From: Halictus rubicundus
Lineage: Eukaryota; Arthropoda; Insecta; Hymenoptera; Halictidae
Reading direction: 5' to 3'
Assembly: GCF_050948215.1 (NCBI RefSeq)
Contig: NW_027488766.1
Coordinates: 310,001-374,000, forward strand
Length of the DNA stretch: 64,000 nucleotides
The translations under genes were made by a program, and so were the position numbers. Shown here piece after piece: positions 12,345 through 26,600 of this stretch (positions are counted from its first letter, which is position 1; every line of letters starts with the position of its first letter). Under the pieces are notes generated by a model. That model did no database searches and was not told where the DNA came from. It saw only the letters and a program-made list of their open reading frames with translations.

Positions 12345-15300
12345 TCATAGGGGATTGGATAGGATAGATGATAGGAGACGATAGAGGATAGGATAGGATA
12401 GAGGATAGGATAGGCTAGATGATATTATAGGAAAGAGGAAAGGATATGATAGAGGATACGATATTATAGAGGATAGGATAGGACAGAGGATTGGATAGGA
12501 TAGAGGATAGGATAGAGAATAGGAGAGGATAGAGAATAGAATAGGATAGAGGATAGGGGATTGTATCGGATACAGGATAGGAGACGATAGAGGATAGGAT
12601 AGTATAGAGGATAGGATAGGATAGAGGATACGATAGGGTAGAGGATAGGATAGGATAGAGGATAGGATAGGATAGATGATAGGATAGGATAGAGGATAGG
12701 ATAAGATAGAGGATAGGATAGGATAGATAATATTATAGGAAAGAGGAAAGGATATGATGGAGGATACGATATTATAGAGGATAGGATAGGATAGAGGATA
12801 GGATATTATAAAGGATAGGATAGGATAGAGGATAGGATAGGATAGAGCATAGGATACGATAGAGGATAGGATAGGCGATTGGATAGGATAGAGTATAGGA
12901 TAGGACAGATGATATTATAGGATACAGGATAGGATAGGATAGAGGATAGGATAGGATAGGATAGAGGATAGGATAGGATAGAGGATAGGATAGGATAGAG
13001 GATAGGATAGTATAGAGGATAGGATAGGATAGAGGATAGGATCGGATAGAGGATTGGATAGAATAAAGGATAGGATAGGATAGAGGATAGAATAGGATAG
13101 AGGATAGGATAGTATAGAGGACAGGATATAATAGAGGATAGGATAGGATATAGGATAGGATACGATAGGGGATACGATAGGATATGATAGAGGATAGGTT
13201 AGGATAGAGGATAGGATAGAGGATAGGATAGGGTAGAGGATAGGATAGGATAGAGGATAGGATAGGATAGAGGATAGGATAGGATAGAGGATAGGATAGG
13301 ATAGAGGATAGGATATGATAGAGGATAAGATAGGATAGAGGATAGGATAGGATAGAGGATAGGATAGGATAGAGGATAGGATATTATAAAGGATAGGATA
13401 GGATAGAGGATAGGATAGGATAGAGGATACGATAGAGAATAGGATAGGATAGAGGATAGGACAGGACAGAGGATAGGATAGGATAGAGGATAGGATATGA
13501 TAGAGGATAGGATAGGATAGAAAATAGGATAGGATAGATGATAGGATAGGATAGAGGATAGGATAAGATAGAGGATAAGATAGGATAGAGGATAGGATAG
13601 GATAGAGGATAGGATATGATAGAGGATAAGATAGGATAGAGGATATTATAGGATAGAGGATAGGATAGGATAGATGATATTATAGGAAAGAGGAAAGGAT
13701 ATGATAGAGGATACGATATTATAGAGGATAGGATAGGACAGAGGATTGGATAGGATAGAGGATAGGATAGAGAATATGATACGGTAGACGATAGGGGATT
13801 GGATCGGATACAGGATAGGAGGCGGTACAGGATAGGATATAATAGGATAGAGAGTAGGATAGGATAGAGGATAGGTTAGGATAGAGGATAGGATAGGATA
13901 AAGGATAGAATAGGGTAGAGGATAGGATAGGATAGAGGATAGGATCGGATAGAGGATATGATAGGGGATTGGATAGGATAGAGGATAGGATAGGATACAG
14001 GATAGGATAGGATAGAGGATAGGAAAGGATAGAGGATAGGATAGGATAGAGGATAGGATAGGATAGAGGATAGGATAAGATAGAGGATAGGATAGGATAG
14101 AGGATAGGATAGGATAGAGGATAGGATAGGATAGAGGATAGAATAGGATAGAGGATAGGATAGTATAGAGGATAGGATATAATAGAGGATAGGATAGGAT
14201 AGAGGATAGGATACGATAGGGGATACGATAGGATATGATAGAGGATAGGTTAGGATAGAGGATAGGATAGAGGATAGGATAGGATAGAGGATAGGATAGG
14301 ATAGAGGATAGGATAGGATAGAGGATAGGATAGGATAGAGGATAGGATAGGATAGAGGATAGGATAGGATAGAGGATAGGATATGATAGAGGATAAGATA
14401 GGATAGAGGATAGGATAGGATAGAGGATAGGATAGGATAGAGGATAGGATAGGATAGAGGATAGGATAGGATAGATGATATCATAGGGGATTGGATAGGA
14501 TAGATGATAGGAGACGATAGAGGATAGGATAGGATAGAGGATAGGATAGGCTAGATGATATTATAGGAAAGAGGAAAGGATATGATAGAGGATACGATAT
14601 TATAGAGGATAGGATAGGACAGAGGATTGGATAGGATAGAGGATAGGATAGAGAATAGGAGAGGATAGAGAATAGGATAGGATAGAGGATAGGGGATTGT
14701 ATCGGATACAGGATAGGAGACGATAGAGGATAGGATAGTATAGAGGATAGGATAGGATAGAGGATACGATAGGGTAGAGGATAGGATAGGATAGAGGATA
14801 GGATAGGATAGATGATAGGATAGGATAGAGGATAGGATAAGATAGAGGATAGGATAGGATAGATAATATTATAGGAAAGAGGAAAGGATATGATGGAGGA
14901 TACGATATTATAGAGGATAGGATAGGATAGAGGATAGGATATTATAAAGGATAGGATAGGATAGAGGATAGGATAGGATAGAGCATAGGATACGATAGAG
15001 GATAGGATAGGCGATTGGATAGGATAGAGTATAGGATAGGACAGATGATATTATAGGATACAGGATAGGATAGGATAGAGGATAGGATAGGATAGGATAG
15101 AGGATAGGATAGGATAGAGGATAGGATAGGATAGAGGATAGGATAGTATAGAGGATAGGATAAGATAGAGGATATGATAGGATAGACGATAGGATACGAT
15201 AGAGGATAGGATAGGATCGAGGATAGGATAGGACAGAGGATAGGGTAGGATAGAGGATAGGATAGTATAGAGGATAGGATACGATAGAGGATACGATAGG

Positions 15301-17300
15301 ATAGGATAGAGGGTAGGATAGGATAGAGGATAGGATAGGATAGAGGATAGGATAGGATAGAGGATAGCATAGGATTGAGGACAGGATAGGATAGGATAGA
15401 GGATAGGATAGGATAGAGGATAGGATAGGATAGAGCATAGGATACGATAGAGGATAGGATAGGCGATTGGATAGGATAGAGTATAGGATAGGACAGATGA
15501 TATTATAGGATACAGGATAGGATAGGATAGAGGATAGGATAGGATAGAGGATAGGATAAGATAGAGGATATGATAGGATAGACGATAGGATAGGATAGAG
15601 GATAGGATAGGATCGAGGATAGGATAGGACAGAGGATACGATAGGATAGGATAGAGAATAGGATAGGATAGATGATATTATAGGAAAGAGGTTAGGATAT
15701 GATAGAGGATCGGATAGGATAGAGGATTGGATAGGATAGAGAATATGATACTGTAGACGATAGGGGATTGGGTCGGATACAGGATAGGAGACGGTAGAGG
15801 ATAGGATAGGATAGAGGATAGGATAGGATAAAGCATAGGATAGGATACATGATAGGATAGGATAGATGATAGGAAAGGATAGAGGATAGGATAGAGGATA
15901 GCATAGGATAGAGGATAGGATAGGATAGGATAGAGGATAGGATAGGATAGGATAGAGGATAGGATAGGATAGAGGATAGGATAGGATAGAGGATACGATA
16001 GTATAGAGGATAGGATAGGATAGAGGATAGGATCGGATAGAGGATTGGATAGAATAAAGGATAGGATAGGATAGAGGATAGAATAGGATAGAGGATAGGA
16101 TAGTATAGAGGATAGGATATAATAGAGGATAGGATAGGATATAGGATAGGATACGATAGCAGATACGATAGGATATGATAGAGGATAGGTTAGGATAGAG
16201 GATAGGATAGAGGATAGGATAGGATAGAGGATAGGATAGGATAGAGGATAGGATAGGATAGAGGATAGGATAGGATAGAGGATAGGATATGATAGAGGAT
16301 AAGATAGGATAGAGGATAGGATAGGATAGAGGATAGGATAGGATAGAGGATAGGATAGGATAGAGGATAGGATAGGCTAGATGATATTATAGGAAAGAGG
16401 AAAGGATATGATAGAGGATACGATATTATAGAGGATAGGATAGGACAGAGGATTGGATAGGATAGAGGATAGGATAGAGAATAGGAGAGGATAGATGATA
16501 TCATAGGGGATTGGATAGGATAGATGATAGGAGACGATAGAGGATAGGATAGGATAGAGGATAGGATAGGCTAGATGATATTATAGGAAAGAGGAAAGGA
16601 TATGATAGAGGATACGATATTATAGAGGATAGGATAGGACAGAGGATTGGATAGGATAGAGGATAGGATAGAGAATAGGAGAGGATAGAGAATAGGATAG
16701 GATAGAGGATAGGGGATTGTATCGGATACAGGATAGGAGACGATAGAGGATAGGATAGTATAGAGGATAGGATAGGATAGAGGATACGATAGGGTAGAGG
16801 ATAGGATAGGATAGAGGATAGGATAGGATAGATGATAGGATAGGATAGAGGATAGGATAAGATAGAGGATAGGATAGGATAGATAATATTATAGGAAAGA
16901 GGAAAGGATATGATGGAGGATACGATATTATAGAGGATAGGATAGGATAGAGGATAGGATATTATAAAGGATAGGATAGGATAGAGGATAGGATAGGATA
17001 GAGGATACGATAGAGAATAGGATAGGATAGAGGATAGGACAGGACAGAGGATAGGATAGGATAGAGGATAGGATATGATAGAGGATAGGATAGGATAGAA
17101 AATAGGATAGGATAGATGATAGGATAGGATAGAGGATAGGATAAGATAGAGGATAAGATAGGATAGAGGATAGGATAGGATAGAGGATAGGATATGATAG
17201 AGGATAAGATAGGATAGAGGATATTATAGGATAGAGGATAGGATAGGATAGATGATATTATAGGAAAGAGGAAAGGATATGATAGAGGATACGATATTAT
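12345..17300 (+). repeat. Higher-order array, about 2.02-2.14 kb units
   Basis: The junction string TCATAGGGGATTGG after GATGATA occurs at 12345, 14481 and 16501, giving units of 2136 and 2020 bp. ATTATAAAGG occurs at 12804, 14941 and 16961 in step. Each copy also carries GGCTAGATGATATTATAGG and GGGGATTGTATCGG. Copies 1 and 2 continue into GAGCATAGG variants, while copy 3 switches to GAGGATACGATAGAGAATAGG, so the units are mosaics. Relatives of this unit make up the 2105-bp duplication at 48325-52534. Confidence 0.7.
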
Positions 17301-17729
17301 AGAGGATAGGATAGGACAGAGGATTGGATAGGATAGAGGATAGGATAGAGAATATGATACGGTAGACGATAGGGGATTGGATCGGATACAGGATAGGAGG
17401 CGGTACAGGATAGGATATAATAGGATAGAGAGTAGGATAGGATAGAGGATAGGTTAGGGTAGAGGATAGGATAGGATAAAGGATAGAATAGGGTAGAGGA
17501 TAGGATAGGATAGAGGATAGGATCGGATAGAGGATATGATAGGGGATTGGATAGGATAGAGGATAGGATAGGATACAGGATAGGATAGGATAGAGGATAG
17601 GAAAGGATAGAGGATAGGATAGGATAGAGGATAGGATAGGATAGAGGATAGGATAAGATAGAGGATAGGATAGGATAGAGGATAGGATAGGATAAAGGAT
17701 AGGATAGGGTAGAGGATAGGATAGGATAG

Positions 17730-18810
17730 AGGATAGGATAGGATAGATGATAGGATAGGATGGAGGATAGGATAAGATAGAGGATAGGATAGGATAGAGG
17801 ATAGGATAGGGGATTGGATAGGATAGAGGATAGGATAGGATAGAGGACAGGATACGATAGAGGATACGATAGGATAGGATATAGGATAGGATACGATAGA
17901 GGATACGATAGGATAGAATAGAGGATAGGATAGGATAGAGGATAGGATAGGATAGAGGATAGGATAGGATAGAGGATAGGATATGATAGTGGATCGGATA
18001 GGATAGAGGATTGGATAGGATAGAGAATATGATACGGTAGACGATAGGGGATTGGATCGGATACAGGATAGGAGGCGGTAGAGGATAGGATAGGATAGGA
18101 TGGAGAATAGGATAGGATAGAGGATAGGTTAGGATAGAGGATAGGATAAGATAGAGGATAGGATAGGATAGATGATATTATAGGAAAGAGGAAAGGATAT
18201 GATGGAGGATACGATATTATAGAGGATAGGATAGGATAGAGGATAGGATATTATAAAGGATAGGATAGGATAGAGGATAGGATAGGATAGAGGATACGAT
18301 AGAGAATAGGGTAGGATAGAGGATAGGACAGGACAGAGGATAGGATAGGATAGAGGATAGGATATGATAGAGGATAGGATAGGATAGAAAATAGAATAGG
18401 ATAGATGATAGGATAGGATGGAGGATAGGATAAGATAGAGGATAGGATAGGATAGAGGATAGGATAGGGGATTGGATAGGATAGAGGATAGGATAGGATA
18501 GAGGACAGGATACGATAGAGGATACGATAGGATAGGATATAGGATAGGATACGATAGAGGATACGATAGGATAGAATAGAGGATAGGATAGGATAGAGGA
18601 TAGGATAGGATAGAGGATAGGATAGGATAGAGGATAGGATATGATAGTGGATCGGATAGGATAGAGGATTGGATAGGATAGAGAATATGATACGGTAGAC
18701 GATAGGGGATTGGATCGGATACAGGATAGGAGGCGGTAGAGGATAGGATAGGATAGGATGGAGAATAGGATAGGATAGAGGATAGGTTAGGATAGAGGAT
18801 AGGATAGGAT
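17730..18810 (+). repeat. 658-bp tandem duplication within satellite
   Basis: Three landmarks shift by exactly 658 bp: GGATGGAGG (17761 to 18419), GGGGATTGG (17809 to 18467) and GAATATGATACGG (18025 to 18683). The unit contains the uncommon run GGACAGGATACGATAGAGG followed by GATAGAATAGAGG. The same run recurs near 21.85, 34.92, 39.94 and 57.65 kb. Confidence 0.75.
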
Positions 18811-21800
18811 AGGATAGAGGATAGGATAGGATAGAGGATAGGATAGGATAGAGGATACGATAGGAATGAGGATAGGATAGAGAATAGGATAGGATAGAGG
18901 ATAGGGGATTGTATCGGATACAGGATAGGAGACGATAGAGGATAGGATAGTATAGAGGATAGGATAGGATAGAGGATACGATAGGGTAGATGATAGGATA
19001 GGATAGAGGATAGGATAAGATAGAGGATAGGATAGGATAGATGATATTATAGGAAAGAGGAAAGGATATGATGGAGGATACGATATTATAGAGGATAGGA
19101 TAGGATAGAGGATAGGGTATTATAAAGGATAGGATAGGATAGAGGATAGGATAGGATAGAGGATACGATAGAGAATAGGATAGGATAGAGGATAGGACAG
19201 GACAGAGGATAGGATAGGATAGAGGATAGGATATGATAGAGGATAGGATAGGATAGAAAATAGAATAGGATAGATGATAGGATAGGATAGAGGATAGGAT
19301 AAGATAGAGGATAAGATAGGATAGAGGATAGGATAGGATAGAGGATAGGATATGATAGAGGATAAGATAGGATAGAGGATAGGATAGGATAGAGGATAGG
19401 ATAGGATAGATGATATTATAGGAAAGAGGAAAGGATATGATAGAGGATACGATATTGTAGAGGATAGGATAGTATAGAGGATAGGATTGGATAGAGGATA
19501 GGATAGGATAGAGGATAGGATAGGATAGAGGATAGGATAGGATAGAGGATAGGATATGATAGAGGATACGATAGGATAGAAGATAGGATCGGATAGAGGA
19601 TAGGATAGAGGATTGGATAGGATAGAGGATAGGATAAGATAGAGGATAGGATAGGATAGAGGATAGGATAGGATAGAGGATAGGATAGGATAGAGGATAG
19701 GATAGGATAGAGGATAGGATTGGATAGAGGATATCATAGGGGATTGGATAGGATAGATGATAGGAGACGATAGAGGATAGGATAGGATAGAGGATAGGAT
19801 AGGATAGATGATATTATAGGAAAGAGGAAAGGATATGATAGAGGATACGATATTATAGAGGATAGGATAGGACAGAGGATTGGATAGGATAGAGGATAGG
19901 ATAGAGAATATGATACGGTAGACGATAGGGGATTGGATCGGATACAGGATAGGAGGCGGTACAGGATAGGATATAATAGGATAGAGAGTAGGATAGGATA
20001 GAGGATAGGTTAGGATAGAGGATAGGATAGGATAGAGGATAGAACAGGGTAGAGGATAGGATAGGATGGAGGATAGGATAGGCTAGAGGATACGATAGGA
20101 ATGAGGATAGGATAGAGAATAGGATAGGATAGATGATAGGATAGGATAGGGGATAGGATAAGATAGAGGATAGGATAGGATAGATGATATTATAGGAAAG
20201 AGGAAAGGATATGATGGAGGATACGATATTATAGAGGATAGGATAGGATAGAGGATAGGATATTATAAAGGATAGGATAGGATAGAGGATAGGATAGGAT
20301 AGAGGATACGATAGGGTAGAGGATATAATAGGATAGAGGATAGGATAGGATAGATGATAGGATAGGATAGAGGATAGGATAAGATAGAGGATAGGATAGG
20401 ATAGATGATATTATAGGAAAGAGGAAAGGATATGATGGAGGATACGATATTATAGAGGATAGGATAGGATAGAGGATAGGATATTATAAAGGATAGGATA
20501 GGATAGAGGATAGGATAGGATAGAGGATACGATAGAGAATAGGATGGGATAGAGGATAGGATAGGATAGAGGATAGGATAGGATAGAGGATAGGATAGGG
20601 TAGAGGATAGGATAGGATAGAGGATAGGATAGGATAGATGATAGGATAGGATAGAGGATAGGATAAGATAGAGGATAAGATAGGATAGAGGATAGGATAG
20701 GATAGAGGATAGGATATGATAGAGGATAAGATGGGATAGAGGATAGGATACGATAGAGGATAGGATTGGATAGATGATATTATAGGAAAGAGGAAAGGAT
20801 ATGATAGAGGATACGATATTGTAGAGGATAGGATAGTATAGAGGATAGGATAGGATAGAGGATAGGATAGGATAGAGGATAGGATAGGATAGAGGATAGG
20901 ATAGGATAGAGGATAGGATATGATAGAGGATAGGATAGGATAGAAGATAGGATCGGATAGAGGATAGGATAGAGGATTGGATAGGATAGAGGATAGGATA
21001 GGATAGAGGATAGGATAGGGGATTGGATAGGATAGAGGATAGGATAGGATAGAGGATAGGATAGGATAGAGGATAGGATAGGGTAGAGGATAGGATACGA
21101 TAGAGGATAGGATAGGATAGATGATAGGATAGGATAGAGGATAGGATAAGATAGAGGATAGGATAGGATAGAGGATAGGATAGGATAGAGGATAGGATTG
21201 GATAGAGGATATCATAGGGGATTGGATAGGATAGATGATAGGAGACGATAGAGGATAGGATAGGATAGAGGATAGGATAGGATAGATGATATTATAGGAA
21301 AGAGGAAAGGATATGATAGAGGATACGATATTATAGAGGATAGGATAGGACAGAGGATTGGATAGGATAGAGGATAGGATAGAGAATATGATACGGTAGA
21401 CGATAGGGGATTGGATCGGATACAGGGTAGGAGGCGGTACAGGATAGGATATAATATAATAGAGAGTAGGATAGGATAGAGGATAGGTTAGGATAGAGGA
21501 TAGGATAAGATAGAGGATAGGATAGGATAGATGATATTATAGGAAAGAGGAAAGGATATGATGGAGGATACGATATTATAGAGGATAGGATAGGATAGAG
21601 GATAGGATATTATAAAGGATAGGATAGGATAGAGGATAGGATAGGATAGAGGATACGATAGAGAATAGGATAGGATAGAGGATAGGACAGGACAGAGGAT
21701 AGGATAGGATAGAGGATAGGATATGATAGAGGATAGGATAGGATAGAAAATAGAATAGGATAGATGATAGGATAGGATGGAGGATAGGATAAGATAGAGG

Positions 21801-23130
21801 ATAGGATAGGATAGAGGATAGGATAGGGGATTGGATAGGATAGAGGATAGGATAGGATAGAGGACAGGATACGATAGAGGATACGATAGGATAGGATATA
21901 GGATAGGATACGATAGAGGATACGATAGGATAGAATAGAGGATAGGATAGGATAGAGGATAGGATAGGATAGAGGATAGGATAGGATAGAGGATAGGATA
22001 TGATAGTGGATCGGATAGGATAGAGGATTGGATAGGATAGAGAATATGATACGGTAGACGATAGGGGATTGGATCGGATACAGGATAGGAGGCGGTAGAG
22101 GATAGGATAGGATAGGATGGAGAATAGGATAGGATAGAGGATAGGTTAGGATAGAGGATAGGATAGGATAGGATAGAGGATAGGATAGGATAGAGGATAG
22201 GATAGGATAGAGGATAGGATAGGATAGAGGATAGGATAGGATAGAGGATACGATAGGAATGAGGATAGGATAGAGAATAGGATAGGATAGAGGATAGGGG
22301 ATTGTATCGGATACAGGATAGGAGACGATAGAGGATAGGATAGTATAGAGGATAGGATAGGATAGAGGATACGATAGGGTAGATGATAGGATAGGATAGA
22401 GGATAGGATAAGATAGAGGATAGGATAGGATAGATGATATTATAGGAAAGAGGAAAGGATATGATGGAGGATACGATATTATAGAGGATAGGATAGGATA
22501 GAGGATAGGGTATTATAAAGGATAGGATAGGATAGAGGATAGGATAGGATAGAGGATACGATAGAGAATAGGATAGGATAGAGGATAGGACAGGACAGAG
22601 GATAGGATAGGATAGAGGATAGGATATGATAGAGGATAGGATAGGATAGAAAATAGAATAGGATAGATGATAGGATAGGATAGAGGATAGGATAAGATAG
22701 AGGATAAGATAGGATAGAGGATAGGATAGGATAGAGGATAGGATATGATAGAGGATAAGATAGGATAGAGGATAGGATAGGATAGAGGATAGGATAGGAT
22801 AGATGATATTATAGGAAAGAGGAAAGGATATGATAGAGGATACGATATTGTAGAGGATAGGATAGTATAGAGGATAGGATAGGATAGAGGATAGGACAGG
22901 ATAGAGGATAGGATAGGATAGAGGATAGGATAGGATAGAGGATAGGATATGATAGAGGATAGGATAGGATAGAAGATAGGATCGGATAGAGGATAGGATA
23001 GAGGATTGGATAGGATAGAGGATAGGATAAGATAGAGGATAGGATAGGATAGAGGATAGGATAGGATAGAGGATAGGATAGGATAGAGGATAGGATAGGA
23101 TAGAGGATAGGATTGGATAGAGGATATCAT
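18413..23130 (+). repeat. Higher-order tandem duplication, 3359/3393 bp
   Basis: GGGGATTGG at 18467 recurs at 21826, and TAGGTTAGG at about 18783 recurs at about 22142, both 3359 bp apart. Further on, ACGATAGGAATG at 18857 recurs at 22250, 3393 bp apart. The 34-bp change equals two monomers and lies in a clean monomer run between the last two landmarks. The segments 19120-19737 and 22513-23130 correspond at 3393 bp with few differences. Confidence 0.75.
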
Positions 23131-23699
23131 AGGGGATTGGATAGGATAGATGATAGGAGACGATAGAGGATAGGATAGGATAGAGAATAGGATAGGATAG
23201 ATGATAGGATAGGATAGGGGATAGGATAAGATAGAGGATAGGATAGGATAGATGATATTATAGGAAAGAGGAAAGGATATGATGGAGGATACGATATTAT
23301 AGAGGATAGGATAGGATAGAGGATAGGATATTATAAAGGATAGGATAGGATAGAGGATAGGATAGGATAGAGGATACGATAGGGTAGAGGATAGGATAGG
23401 ATACAGGATAGGATAGGATAGATGATAGGATAGGATAGAGGATAGGATAAGATAGAGGATAGGATAGGATAGATGATATTATAGGAAAGAGGAAAGGATA
23501 TGATGGAGGATACGATATTATAGAGGATAGGATAGGATAGAGGATAGGATATTATAAAGGATAGGATAGGATAGAGGATAGGATAGGATAGAGGATACGA
23601 TAGGGTAGAGGATAGGATAGGATAGAGGATAGGATAGGATAGATGATAGGATAGGATAGGATAGAGGATAGGATTGGATAGAGGATATCATAGGGGATT

Positions 23700-26600
23700 G
23701 GATAGGATAGATGATAGGAGACGATAGAGGATAGGATAGGATAGAGAATAGGATAGGATAGATGATAGGATAGGATAGGGGATAGGATAAGATAGAGGAT
23801 AGGATAGGATAGATGATATTATAGGAAAGAGGAAAGGATATGATGGAGGATACGATATTATAGAGGATAGGATAGGATAGAGGATAGGATATTATAAAGG
23901 ATAGGATAGGATAGAGGATAGGATAGGATAGAGGATACGATAGGGTAGAGGATAGGATAGGATAGAGGATAGGATAGGATAGATGATAGGATAGGATAGA
24001 GGATAGGATAAGATAGAGGATAGGATAGGATAGATGATATTATAGGAAAGAGGAAAGGATATGATGGAGGATACGATATTATAGAGGATAGGATAGGATA
24101 GAGGATAGGATATTATAAAGGATAGGATAGGATAGAGGATAGGATAGGATAGAGGATACGATAGAGAATAGGATGGGATAGAGGATAGGATAGGATAGAG
24201 GATAGGATAGGATAGAGGATAGGATAGGGTAGAGGATAGGATAGGATAGAGGATAGGATAGGATAGATGATAGGATAGGATAGAGGATAGGATAAGATAG
24301 AGGATAAGATAGGATAGAGGATAGGATAGGATAGAGGATAGGATATGATATAGGATAAGATGGGATAGAGGATAGGATAGGATAGAGGATAGGATAGGAT
24401 AGATGATATTATAGGAAAGAGGAAAGGATATGATAGAGGATACGATATTGTAGAGGATAGGATAGTATAGAGGATAGGATAGGATAGAGGATAGGATAGG
24501 ATAGAGGATAGGATAGGATAGAGGATAGGATAGGATAGAGGATAGGATATGATAGAGGATAGGATAGGATAGAAGATAGGATCGGATAGAGGATAGGATA
24601 GAGGATTGGATAGGATAGAGGATAGGATAAGATAGAGGATAGGATAGGATAGAGGATAGGATAGGATAGAGGATAGGATAGGATAGAGGATAGGATAGGA
24701 TAGAGGATAGGATAGGATAGAGGATAGGATAGGATAGAGGATAGGATAGGGGATTGGATAGGATAGAGGATAGGATAGGATAGAGGATAGGATAGGATAG
24801 AGGATAGGATAGGGTAGAGGATAGGATAGGATAGAGGATAGGATAGGATAGATGATAGGATAGGATAGAGGATAGGATAAGATAGAGGATAGGATAGGAT
24901 AGAGGATAGGATAGGGGATTGAATAGGATAGAGGATAGGATAGGATAGAGGATAGGATAGGATAGAGGATAGGATTGGATAGAGGATATCGTAGGGGATT
25001 GGATAGGATAGATGATAGGAGACGATAGAGGATAGGATAGGATAGAGGATAGGATAGGATAGATAATATTATAGGAAAGAGGAAAGGATATGATAGAGGA
25101 TACGATATTATAGAGGATAGGATAGGACAGAGGATTGGATAGGATAGAGGATAGGATAGAGAATATGATACGGTAGACGATAGGGGATTGGATCGGATAC
25201 AGGGTAGGAGGCGGTACAGGATAGGATATAATAGGATAGAGAGTAGGATAGGATAGAGGATAGGTTAGGATAGAGGATAGGATCGGATAGAGGATGTGAT
25301 AGGGGATTGGATAGGATAGAGGATAGGATAGGATACAGGATAGGATAGGATAGAGGATAGGAAAGGATAGAGGATAGGATAGGATAGAGGATAGGAGAGG
25401 ATAGAGGATAGGATAAGATAGAGGATAGGATAGGATAGAGGATAGGATAGGATAGAGGATAGGATTGGGTAGAGGATAGGATAGGATAGAGGATAGGATA
25501 GGATAGATGATAGGATAGGATGGAGGATAGGATAAGATAGAGGATAGGGTAGGATAGAGGATAGGATAGGGGATTGGATAGGATAGAGGATAGGATAGGA
25601 TAGAGGATAGGATAGGATAGAGGATAAGATAGGGTAGAGGATAGGATAGGATAGAGGATAGGATAGGATAGATGATAGGATAGGATAGAGGATAGGATAA
25701 GATAGAGGATAGGATAGGGGATTGAATAGGATAGAGGATAGGATAGGATAGAGGATAGGATACGATAGAGGATACGATAGGATAGGATAGAGGATAAGAT
25801 AGGATAGAGGATAGAGGATAGGATAGGATAGAGGATAGGATAGGATTGAGGATAGGATAGGATAGAGGATAGGATAGGATAGAGGTTAGGATAGGATAGA
25901 GGATAGGATATGATAGTGGATCGGATAGGATAGAGGATTGGATAGGATAGAGGATAGGATAGGATAGAGGATAGGATAGGATAGGATAGAGGATAGGATA
26001 GGATAGAGGATAGGATAGGATAGAGGATACGATAGGAATGGGGATAGGATAGAGAATAGGATAGGATAGAGGATAGGGGATTGGATCGGATACAGGATAG
26101 GAGACGATAGAGGATAGGATAGGATAGATGATATTATAGGAAAGAGGAAAGGATATGATAGAGGATACGATATTGTAGAGGATAGGATAGTATAGAGGAT
26201 AGGATAGGATATAGAGGATAGGATAGGATAGAGGATAGGATAGGATAGAGGATAGGATAGGATAGAGGATAGGATAGGATAGAGGATAGGATTGGATAGA
26301 GGATAGGATAGGATAGAGGATAGGATTGGATAGAGGATATCATAGGGGATTGGATAGGATAGATGATAGGAGACGATAGAGGATAGGATAGGATAGAGGA
26401 TAGGATAGGATAGATGATATTATAGGAAAGAGGAAAGGATATGATAGAGGATAGGATAGGATAGAAAATAGAATAGGATAGATGATAGGATAGGATAGAG
26501 GATAGGATAAGATAGAGGATAAGATAGGATAGAGGATAGGATAGGATAGAGGATAGGATATGATAGAGGATAAGATAGGATAGAGGATAGGATAGGATAG

